DNA of 64,000 nucleotides from Nemopilema nomurai. Taxonomy: Eukaryota; Cnidaria; Scyphozoa; Rhizostomeae; Rhizostomatidae. The notes beneath the pieces were generated by a model. The model did not search any database. It saw only the letters and a program-made list of their open reading frames with translations, and was not told the DNA's origin. The stretch is from positions 1-64,000 of the forward strand of contig PEDN01001366.1 of assembly GCA_003864495.1 (NCBI GenBank). The letters are read 5' to 3'. Made by a program: the position numbers and the translations under genes. Positions 14,501 through 24,060 of this stretch are shown here, piece by piece (position 1 is the stretch's first letter; the number at the start of each line of letters is the position of its first letter).

Positions 14501-17500
14501 ACTGGACTTCCTTTTCCTTAAAAACTTTTAAACTGAGATAGAATTAGATAGATGCTTGGGAGTGAGTTGGTGGAAAATCGATGGTATTGATAAAATAACA
14601 GCGCCACGCGTGCAATTGCTAAACATTGTTGGTTCTAAAAACGTAGAGCTTTCATTTTGATCTTTCTCCCTCTCCCCAGACGTTCATCAGTTTGTTGTTT
14701 GTCGTGATTGGAGGGAGCAAAGATCAGAGAGAGGCTGCGTTGTCATAACAACCAGGCATAATTGAACTTCTAAACACAAAAATAGCGAGATACTAAATAC
14801 ATACGTCTGACTGGCCAACGTCTGATAAAGCTATTTTTGTAGATAGTTTTTATTAGATATTTCACCGTTTGCCAACCGTTTCGACTGGCACGAGAGTTTC
14901 TTAGTTAATGAGCTAATAAAAAGATTAGTTTTGTCGGCAGTTTGGGTAGCATTTCGTTCTGGAATTGAAACTAGCAGTTTGTACATATTGCTCCTCTCGG
15001 CAATGCCACGTTTTGGATGACCTTTTGATGGACAAAAAGCTAATGGTTGTGTACATTTGTATATATAAAACTACAATATTTTTGTAGCGAAAAAGCATAG
15101 ATTCGGTGTTTTCTTCTCATTTTCCTACACTCACTTGTACGATTCATGCAACTTCTAGTGTACCATTAGAATTTTTGTCGCAATGAACTTTCGAAATCTA
15201 TACAAGTTGAAATATTTTGGCTAGTCGTCTTTTCTTTTGACAATTCACATGTTGAATCATTTAACATGTGGATCGAAGCATGTACAAATTAATGAGCATT
15301 GACGTTTTCCATTGTTACATCATTAATGACATTAATGCATTGTTACATCATTCAGGCTTGATATTACAGCTTGTTACCTGGCAACAGTTCATATTTGAAT
15401 TTGCTTTGTAGGAAGAAGGCCTCATAACTGTTGCTTAATAATAAAAAATAATAACAAAAACATATATGTTTTGCCATAGATTCACAGGGCTCATAGGCAC
15501 ATTATAATTGAAAACATTGATTTTAATTTAAAATATATGTTAAAAGGGGTAAAAGTTTAAGGTTTCCATTAAAATCTATGGTAAAGAAATTTATTCAATA
15601 AAATGCTAATAATAGTTCTAGTTTAGCTATTTTAAATTAGTTGATCTATCCTTAACAATTTCTTAACCTGTTATCTGACACACTGTTGTGTTAGAAGCAC
15701 CTGCAAAGTTTAGAAAATTTCTTGAATCAGAATATGACATGAAAAGTTTAAGGTCTTTCTACATAACATTGAAGATATCAATGCCTTAAACTTCAATATC
15801 TTTCTACATAACCTTAAAGTTAGGGGTAGTATGTTGATTGAAATAATTACCTTGCAGTTTCTACATTTCCACAATAGGGCCCCCGGTTTTTGCCAATCCT
15901 AAACAGACCCGACAAAGTAAAGATGGCTGAAATACGCCACCTGCTACTTTTCGTTTCTGCCGCAATAGACTTTCTACCTAGCGGGTTTCTTCATTCACCG
16001 CCTCAATGAAAGGTTATCTCTACAAATGTTAAAATGTTTCATTGCTTATTTAAATTACTAATAAAAATAGAGACAGGCACTTAATTTCTTCTTGCAGGTA
16101 CATAAGTCTTGAAGTTGCAAAGTTTGAAAAGGATTTGACAGAAAAGCAGGTAGACCTTTTCTGCATGCCCTTCGAGCACTGCAGAAGATGTATTTGAGTT
16201 TTGATGCTATTAAAGACCATTAACCAAAAGTTCTATTGGATCAACAGAGATATTCAATATCACTTAATGGCTTGGTTTAGAGGGTGAGGGGGCTGTCCTT
16301 TGGCCTTGAACAATTTCCCCCTTACGCCTCTTAGCGAGCATAGTACTTTTTCCACATCTTCCTCTTCCAATTAGGCCCCGTATACTCTGAATGAATTATC
16401 TTTTGTTGCCATGTTTTCTATTAAATAGAAGAAGCTGTGGAATATTGGCCTCACATAGATGGCTCCTATTAGCATGGTTTCTGGACCTGTTTAAGATTTC
16501 AACGTAAGCTGTAAACGTAATTTGAGGAAAAGGGTCATTATTCATAGTTTTAGGAACTTTTTACAGTTTTTGTAGTAAAACAGTTTTACACAAAGAATAC
16601 ACTGTTTTTTAACTTGTTTTGACAACTGGAATATACTAGCAAATCGAATATTGAAAATTTATTTTTTTCAAATTTCAGATATCGTCCTATAAAACGCAGG
16701 GGAAAACCCCGCCCCCATCATTGCTGGAAAAGTTAGAAAGCTGTCGAGCATTAATTCATGAAACAGAGGCGATTATGAAGAAAGGTGGAGATACAGGTGA
16801 GCACTAGATCAACGCCTTGGAGCCAATTGATTTTTGTGTTTGTGGCAATCGAAACGCCCATGCAGTGCCTCCAAGGTTCTTATAGTGTCCCCACTACCCA
16901 TGCAGTTCCCATCCCAGCGTTATTTCATTCCCCCCAACACCCATACAGCGCCCCTTCCTCAAAACAGTGCCCCAACGTTCTTTCGATGCCCCAACACCCA
17001 TACAGTCACCCATCCCCAGCGCAAGGTAGTTATCCCTTAACCGGTCTCTAACATATGATGGAGATTTTAGCATGTTGAATTGCTTATCATAAACTGGGGA
17101 GAAACAGTCGTATAAAACCCGAGCACCTCACTTGAACAGACTTTCGCCATGCAAAAGCCCCTCCATAGAAAATATGTTGTTTGCTGAGAATAAAGGACTG
17201 TAGAATCAGAGTTGATTTATTTTGTAATTTCGTTGCAGCCCTTGAATACATGAAGCAGCTAAAAACGGGTATAGATGCCGAGAAGAAGAGAGCCCAAGCT
17301 TGCTTGCAATCTGGTGACAAAGTAAGCTACATATTTGCCCCTCATTGGATTGTCGAAAAACGTCATTTCACAGCGGTCTTTAAAAAACAGCTACGAAGTT
17401 TTATCCAAGGCCATATCTCTGTTCTATGTTTTAGCTCTGGTGGTATATTATTATCCAAACTTTAAGGCTATTACTGACATCTGAACTATCCCTTCAAGCT

Positions 17501-19140
17501 ACATATACTCATTTTTATTACTAACTGAGTTTATCATCTTCTTACCACAGACAGAGGCAAAACTTTGCTTAGCAAGAAAGAAGATTTTAGAAAAAGAGGT
17601 AATCAAATGTACCATCTACTCTTATTAACTAGGAAGTCAGAGAGAAAAAGCTTGATTTATTCTCGCCTCCCTGTAATATCAAGATTCGTTGGCACATATT
17701 TATCAGGTGGAGATCGTAAGTTTACAATATATTGGTCATCTCAGTAACTGCAGTCTTTTGCAAGTTGCTACGTGATAAATCGATGCACTATCTCTGAAAA
17801 TCCATCGATTTATTGCTCTTTATATTTGCACATAAAGTTGTTTGCCCACTGACAGATTCTGTTTGCGTTTCCTCGATCTTTGGCCCGCACACTTTGGCGA
17901 TGAAGAGCTAAATCGTTGACATTTAGATCGTTCGTTTTAAGTTCCAGAACTCTAGTCTGCTTTTTCCGGACTAAGCTTTATAAATGGAAGTATGCTGTCA
18001 TTGGAGTGCCGGTTTTTTAAATACTACCAGTGGATGTCTGCATTTGCCGCGACAACAAGCTTCGAATTTGAGCTGATTGTGACGTCATTAACGACCGGTT
18101 TCTTCCGTCAGCATGCACAAATGCAAGAGGAGCTAATGTTGTACCAGTTCGGAGGTTTCGGGTGTTAGGTAAGAGAGAGAGAATCGGACTAACAGCAGAC
18201 GAATCACTAACAGGTCCCAAATAACCACCTAACAAGCGTTGTTGTCGACGCGAGATCTTTTTGTGATTCCATACACAACTCTTTTACCTGTTCGTTAAAA
18301 GAAATCCAGTTGGATGCCTTTGCAAAACGTTCTTTGAGTTTTGTTTCTGACTTAAACATGTTCGTAGCCTCTATTTGTCCGTGCACCAAATAGAAGATAC
18401 TTCAAGAGATCTTCTTGAATAGGAGCTACCTCTGAACAGAGCTCCAAGAACCTGGAAAGAGCGATTTTTCTTCCGCCTCATTTCGCGGTAGAGCCAAATA
18501 CGCCCTAGGTTTTCAAATATCATTTCTCCTCTAATGAAAGTACTAGCTTCTCCTAATTCTAAAAAACTTTGCAATGTATATAAGTCCGAGTGCTTTCCAT
18601 CTTACACATGAGCTTGCCTTTCTTACAATCCTTCATTATTATTCCAGCCAGTCCCTAAACGCCCTATGTAATGATAATATATCACTTCACAGGCGCCGAC
18701 TTTTATTTTTCCCAGAGGGGGCTCAAAATTAAGATTTAAAGAAAATTAAAAAAGTTAAAAAGTAGAAAAATTCCCTGTCGCTTTGATAACATAAAACAAC
18801 CTATGTAGTATGTATAATATCAAAACAAAGCAATGTAAAAAATAACAAAATAACATAACAAACAAACAAAACATTTAAATAAAGCAGATGTAACATCATG
18901 ATCTACAGTATCATCAGTTCAATTCTTTGATTGATTTCAAATGAAATTCCCAGGGGGGGGGCTGAGCCCCCCCATAGCAATCCTCGAGCCCCCGAGCCCC
19001 CACGTAGTCGGCGCCTATGTATCACTTTATTAGCAGAATTTACTTTTCACTTCAAACAGCTTTTGTATCATTTTCTCTCATTCGCTCTAGATTTCTACAT
19101 TGGGCAGCTGAAGAACTTTGCTGCGAATGGGCTCATCTAA
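2551..19140 (+). CDS. CC2D1: CC2D1 (Lgd) coiled-coil and C2 domain protein, complete
   Basis: Lgd/CC2D1 proteins bind the ESCRT-III subunit CHMP4/Shrub through DM14 domains and act in endosomal sorting, including Notch traffic. Thirty exons give 958 codons plus stop, close to the roughly 950 residues of human CC2D1A. Exons: 2551-2625, 2916-3030, 3151-3257, 3438-3518, 3978-4112, 4459-4627, 4903-4952, 5113-5247, 5497-5581, 5951-6204, 6510-6582, 6800-6918, 7368-7529, 8095-8151, 8483-8644, 10778-10836, 11081-11197, 11554-11627, 12105-12160, 12405-12456, 12833-12932, 13039-13129, 13788-13931, 14349-14410, 16098-16149, 16679-16796, 17239-17321, 17551-17598, 17707-17715, 19108-19140. Four DM14 repeats lie near residues 135-190, 253-317, 366-427 and 484-541, a C2 domain near 655-815, and a C-terminal helical region follows. 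The start gives the family's MFGSKKGK-like opening. The vertebrate A/B split cannot be applied. The last two exons (a 9-base microexon and 33-base terminus) are the least certain. Confidence 0.93.
9136..10338 (-). CDS. Nested antisense coiled-coil protein, 167 residues, unknown family
   Basis: This gene lies wholly inside CC2D1 intron 15, on the opposite strand. Three exons join in phase: 10338-10247, 10023-9966 and 9489-9136, with GT-AG borders, for 167 codons plus TAA. The frame has an in-frame stop seven codons upstream of the ATG, and a TATAAAAG box lies at 10382-10375, about 37 bases before the ATG. The protein is rich in Lys and Glu and looks almost entirely helical: residues 1-75 (with segments such as IIEEMHMKYESMRDLYETR) and about 100-160 have coiled-coil character, separated by a Gly/Lys-rich linker (GTGKMMGRKGSKDNG). 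No signal peptide or membrane segment is seen. I do not recognise the family. The clean gene structure argues for a real gene. Confidence 0.7.
10375..10382 (-). promoter_or_regulatory. TATA box of the nested antisense gene
   Basis: The minus strand reads TATAAAAG here, 37 bases upstream of the ATG at 10338. This would place the transcription start within about 10 bases of the ATG, so the leader would be very short. Confidence 0.5.
12455..12830. repeat. Degenerate direct repeats in CC2D1 intron 20
   Basis: The motif AATCCAGATTCATAA recurs at about 12508, 12662 and 12722, each associated with a diverged AGTTTGTACT..CCTTGAA block. The copy spacing is uneven. The first repeat block starts directly at the donor of CC2D1 exon 20. 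Confidence 0.55.
13290..13420. repeat. Possible small inverted-repeat element in CC2D1 intron 22
   Basis: GAACCAGGGGCCATG near 13291 is an imperfect inverse of CATGCCTCTGGTCC near 13399, with a run of 14 C inside. This resembles a miniature inverted-repeat element, but no target duplication is visible. Confidence 0.3.
14411..16097. other. CC2D1 intron 24, no feature seen
   Basis: This 1.7 kb intron holds A+T-rich unique-looking sequence. I see no exon, RNA gene or clear repeat in it. Confidence 0.5.
18688..19019. mobile_element. hAT-type MITE, copy 1
   Basis: The element starts CACAGGCGCCGAC and ends GTCGGCGCCTATG, a 13-bp terminal inverted repeat with one mismatch. It is flanked by a perfect 8-bp duplication, TATCACTT, at 18680-18687 and 19020-19027. 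The 8-bp duplication points to the hAT superfamily. It has no coding capacity and lies in the last intron of CC2D1, about 90 bp before the final exon. The body matches copy 2 at 23210-23473. Confidence 0.88.
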
Positions 19141-19168
19141 TCAAGAAAGAACATATGGTTTTCTGATA

Positions 19169-19174
19169 AATAAA
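19169..19174 (+). terminator. Polyadenylation signal of CC2D1
   Basis: AATAAA occurs 28 bases after the CC2D1 TAA at 19138-19140. Confidence 0.6.
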
Positions 19175-19922
19175 GCATTATATAAAGCAATCAAATTAAC
19201 AGTGAGAATCTACCTTTAGATTGTTTTCATATTTTTCAACTGAGCAGTTACTGTTTGCAGGTTATTAATTATGCTTTGTCGTTGGTTTTGTATTCCTCGT
19301 CATAATTTTATCCAATAGCATCTTGCAGTGTCTTGTTAGAATGTTGTTAAACTCACGTTAAATGTTATCAGGCAACTGAATTTAAATGAATAAGAATCGT
19401 CATCTATGGGAGAAATGCTTTTTTATTTTCATTCTGTTGAAAGACTTGGGGGACACATGGGTATGACAATTTAGAAGGATACCTTTTCGCTGACAAGCAC
19501 GTTACAGCAGTTAGCAATTCCAAGTGACCGTTTGATGTTGAAGGAAGGAATACAAGGCAGCAGTCGCCAAGAAATGTTTCTACCAAAGAGACTCTATCAA
19601 ATAAAAAAACTTGAAAAATATATTTTCCCATAAACTTGCCTTGGTTCCTGGTACTTTTGGAAAAAAATTTCTTTTGGTATGGATCGGTCAACAACAACCT
19701 CATATTTTATCGCGCCTTTGGAAGTAAACGAAGTTTAAGAGGTTTGTCTTTGAAATTGAATATTCAAAAAGATGAGATAACTCCTGTTTCTGTTGATTTC
19801 AAAATAAGACTGGAAAGTGAAACGCATTGTGAGTTGGGACTTCCGCTATTGGAAATTTCTTAAGCAGGAAGTTTGTCGTCATCTGTTGTTGTTGCTTCAA
19901 GCTTGAGTTTGCAAGTTGCAAT

Positions 19923-19961
19923 ATGGCGGAATGGCTGGCCCGTCTCCAAACAAACGCTTAA
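19923..19961 (+). promoter_or_regulatory. Upstream ORF overlapping the UBE2W start
   Basis: A 12-codon ORF starts with ATG at 19923 (A at -3, G at +4), eight bases before the UBE2W ATG and in another frame. Its stop overlaps an in-frame UBE2W ATG (codon 11) as TAATG. Confidence 0.5.
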
Positions 19962-22862
19962 TGAAAGAGCTTAAAGACCTTTTACTAGGGGCACCACCTG
20001 GAATCAAAGTTGACAAATGTGACATCGAAAAGGATATCAGAAAGTAGGATGAGTTTTTTAGCATTTCTAGATAAGGCAAAGGCTAGTTTTCGTATAGTGA
20101 ATTTTTATCCGCTTTTATTTATCCCACTTCTCAAGCTCATTTTTTCCCTAGCTCGTGTTTCTAACAAAGAAGCCGTTCTGTGTCCAGGTAAAGAAAAAGT
20201 TGTGCTGTAATTTTGAGCCAACTTAAAGTAACGGGAATGACGAAGATTTGTCGTTAAATTTGGATACAACTTTTTTTGGTGGCATAAATATCAGCCTCAT
20301 TTTGTTGAAAACGTAAAACGTTGACGGATGTGCGTTCATTTTCAATTGTTAACGCCCAAATTTTCTGAGTACTTTATTCTTCACATTCTTGTGTTTCATT
20401 AAAGTTAGATGGGTGCATATTATTCAATCGTTGAAATAGCTATTCTATTTTGTCGATCGCAGATATTTTGCTTTAGTACTTTGGGTTTGGTATCCACCTG
20501 CAACTTTACTTCTTGAGTTTGTTTTTTAACAAAACCGCTTCAAAAGACTGGGTTCATCTAGGCCTTAAAAAGCTCACAATCTTTGGTTTCTTCTCCAAGT
20601 CTATTGAGGCTAGTTAAGAACTTGTGCTCAAATAAGGACCATTTTAAGAAATGTTGAGAGATAATTGATAGGACAATTGATAGATCAACCCAAAACACCA
20701 TCCCTGTCATCAAAGTAGCTATCAATGATCCAATTTGAGCAGACATCTCAGATGCTTCAAATTAGGGGATAAAATCCCTCACAAGGCCAAATGTTTTGTT
20801 TTTGCATTGTAGTCATTTGTAATGATCTTGAAAAATTCCAATGAAACCTTTTGCTGTTAAAAGATCAAGCAATAGTTTATAATAAAGAAATAGCAGAGTT
20901 AATAATATGAGGTTTTGAAATCTAATTTTAGATGGACTATAACACTTGAAGGAGCCCCAGGTTAGTATGCTTCTTTTCATGGTAGTTTTTTATATTAATT
21001 TGTATCTTTGACATTCACTTATCAACCCGAATCACTCTTTTCTAATCTTAAAGCTTGTTTTACTGTATTTTGGTGATATATTTGGAATAGAATTTTGACA
21101 TTAATTAACACAGACCAGTGCTTCTTGGTCCCACATTTTTAAAAGAGGAGAATCGCAGCCATTCCTTCCTTTACATTAAGCACTGATGATTACTTTTATA
21201 CTGTGACTTCTAATTAATACCTTAAAATCTCAATGATGGCATGTTTATTCAGGTATCAAGCATTTCTTTTCTCTGCATTTTGATTTGCCCTTGACTTTAA
21301 GCATCATCAGTTGTAAATTGTGAAGCCTTTTCCTAGGTACTCTATATGAAGGAGAAGTTTTCAACCTACAATTTACTTTTGGCAATAGATATCCATTTGA
21401 TTCTCCACAGGTATTCATACTTTTAAATGCTATTATGAATTGATTTATACATATATATTTCAGGTTTTTAAATAATATTTTACTCCATCACACACTAAAG
21501 TGTATTTTGTTGATGTTAGCTATGATATTTAAATAATTAATTTGCTTGTTTCCAATTGTACATTTAAGTGTCTGTTATTTTCCTTTTTTATAAAAAACCT
21601 TACCAATGATCTGATAAACAAATTCAGCAAAAATGTTTAAACCAATAATGTCCTAACTTGAAGACCAGTGGCAAGCATTACTATATAAAACTTTTATTTA
21701 CAGTTTTGCATTTGAACATATAGCAGGTGTTCTATTCTCCAGGCTTCATTTATGCCTGGATCCTAATATTGTTTCTGTTTAAATTGCATCACTCTGCCTG
21801 TTAGTGAATCCTAACTTAATTCAAATTGTGCTGCCCATTCCAATTATGTCAAAAAGAGGTTGCAATTAGTCTGCCTTTTCATATAGGTTGTTTTTGTTGG
21901 TGCAAATGTCCCTGTCCACCCTCATGTCTACAGTAACGGACACATTTGCCTGTCAATTCTCACAGAAGACTGGACCCCAGCCATGTCAGTCACATCGGTT
22001 TGCCTAAGTGTTATCAGTATGCTTAGCAGCTGCACAGAAAAGGTATCATCTTGGTTTAATGTATTGTTTAAGGTATCAATTCTTGTTTTGGTGAAGTTTT
22101 ATGTATCAAAGACCCCTTCGGCCATCACAAGTGGAAAAATTTTTATGAATTGTACAACTTAGCAACTTTAAGTATACCTTCCTTGGTGCAAAGAATGGAG
22201 TAAAAGGCCATTAAAAATTTGCTTTTCTTGTTTATAACTATGGTCCTCTGACGCTACATAGTGTAGCATTGTTTTACAAAAAGACTACCATTTTTTTAAC
22301 AATTTTATTTTTCACTGTTTGTTCTTCAAGAATAATGGACTTTTATGCATTTAGCATTAAGTATATGATATTAAGAATTGTTTTTTCTTATAAGAAGCAT
22401 CCCCTAATCGTTTTTTTCAATCAGTCAATTTTCAATAATAGCTTTTCCATATTCCTTTTATGCTTCTATTTCAGAAACTTCCTCCAGATAACACAATTTA
22501 TGTCAAAACTGCCAGCAAGAATCCTAAAAACACAAGATGGTGGTTTCATGGTGTGTTAACTTTTTGACATTGTTGTGGTTCTTGTACAGTAGTGTCTGCT
22601 CAATCGTCAGTTAGAAGAAGAGTGGTTTCCTTTTGCTAAAGTTTCTACACTGTTTATTCAATGGGTATTCTTCTTTTCACAAGTTAATTGTTGAGAGGCA
22701 ACTCTTTGCAGCAAATGATAAAGGCTACAAGAAAAATGTGTTTTGTATACTGCTTTATGTCCAAACACTGCAAGTTAGGGGTTAGTATGGCCTTAGAGTT
22801 TCTACATTTTCAGACTAAACATCGTGATCAGATTTGTTTAACTTTCAGATGACAAAGTTTGA
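19931..22862 (+). CDS. UBE2W: Ubiquitin-conjugating enzyme E2 W
   Basis: UBE2W transfers ubiquitin to the alpha-amino group of substrate N termini and works with RING/U-box ligases. Six exons join in phase: 19931-20043, 20932-20960, 21337-21410, 21887-22042, 22475-22550 and 22849-22862, for 153 residues against 151 in human. The UBC fold spans almost the whole protein. Residues 46-52 read EGAPGTL, and the active site block reads HPHVYSNGHICLSILTEDW with the catalytic Cys at about 93, which is the UBE2W form of the E2 motif (HPH in place of HPN). The C-terminal tail has the family's NPKNTRWWFHDD ending. The start at 19931 follows the family N terminus; an out-of-frame ATG at 19923 lies upstream. 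A clear polyadenylation signal was not seen near the stop. Confidence 0.95.
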
Positions 22863-23209
22863 AGAACCAGGATTTTAGCATGCACCCTGAAAACTACTTG
22901 GAGATCAGGAATGAAAGTGGAACAGTTACCCTTTTGTACATAGATTGGCAAAGCTTCAGCACTGTGGAAACACCGTGAAAAAACATAGATTGAATAGATA
23001 GCAATTTGAAACTTGTATTTAGTTTTTTACTTCAGGTAATGTTTTGGTGTATGTGAGCAGTCACATAGAATTTATCTTTGAATATCTTACATAGAATATC
23101 TCATATCTGACTGGTGATTTTTTCTCTCAGTAAAAGTGCTTCAAAAACCTATCATTGCTCTTTAAGTCTTGAAGTATATTATCATGTAGAAATTGTTTGC
23201 AGTTATGAG

Positions 23210-23473
23210 CATAGGCGACTCTTATTTTTCCCAGGGGGGGCTCAAAATTTAAATTTTAAAAAAATTAAAAAAAGTTTAAAGGTAGAGAAATTACCTGTCG
23301 CTTTAATACACAATACAACATATGTAGTATGTATAATAACAAAACAAAACATTTTAATAAAGCAGATATAACATAATGGTCTACAGTATCATTAGTTCAA
23401 TTCTTTGATTGATTTCAAACGAAATTCCCAGGGGGGCTCGGGCCCCCAAGCCCCCACGTAGTCGGCGCCTATG
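23210..23473. mobile_element. hAT-type MITE, copy 2
   Basis: The element starts CATAGGCGAC and ends GTCGGCGCCTATG and is flanked by a perfect 8-bp duplication, GTTATGAG, at 23202-23209 and 23474-23481. The interior aligns with copy 1 (shared blocks include CCTGTCGCTTT and GATTGATTTCAAA), in the same orientation, with a shorter middle (264 against 332 bp). It is non-coding. Confidence 0.92.
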
Positions 23474-23868
23474 GTTATGAGCATGATCTTGTGGGCTCTT
23501 ACTGTCATACTTTTTCACTGGCCAGATTACCAACTTTGGATGTTTTCTTTTGCATAACGGCTTACAAAAATCGTTATTCTATCATTTTAGTAGTGTTTTA
23601 TTTGGCATGAACATTTCGGGTAGCCTGGAAAATGAGGTCATATTAACACTAATCAATGCTCTGGGCCCCTTTCAAGGAAAGACCTGAAAATCAGCAGACA
23701 GAGTTGAGTTTTGCAAAAAATAATCAAGCTCAAGGGAAACTGGGTAGACTTCTGTTTTTAGAAGGTTGTTTGTGTTGTGATAAACCAATTTATATAAATA
23801 TGTTTTTTTATTATCTTCAATACATCTACCGCTAATGAAAATGCACCTATGCCCTGACCGCGATCTTC

Positions 23869-23916
23869 CTCGCGGGTAAGCTATCTCGCGGGTAAGCTGT
23901 CTCGCGGGTAGGCTGT
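23869..23916. repeat. Three tandem 16-bp CpG-containing units upstream of FAM91A1
   Basis: CTCGCGGGTAAGCTAT, CTCGCGGGTAAGCTGT and CTCGCGGGTAGGCTGT follow one another without gap, 145-192 bases before the FAM91A1 ATG. The array is G+C-rich against an A+T-rich background and could be a promoter element. Confidence 0.75.
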
Positions 23917-24060
23917 AAAGTGGACACGAAACTGACAATAGACACTTTCACTACGTTGTTTCCCTGTTTTAAAATGGTGGAGATGTAAAGCTTCATGCTG
24001 AAGGGTAGCTCAAAGTGACTATGTAGTACAAGTTTGACCCAGTATAGCAAAGGATCCATC

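Larger units (their letters stand above)
22863..24060. other. UBE2W-FAM91A1 intergenic region
   Basis: This 1.2 kb stretch holds the UBE2W 3' region, a hAT-type MITE (23210-23473) and, closer to FAM91A1, a triple 16-bp repeat. I see no other gene. Confidence 0.6.
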
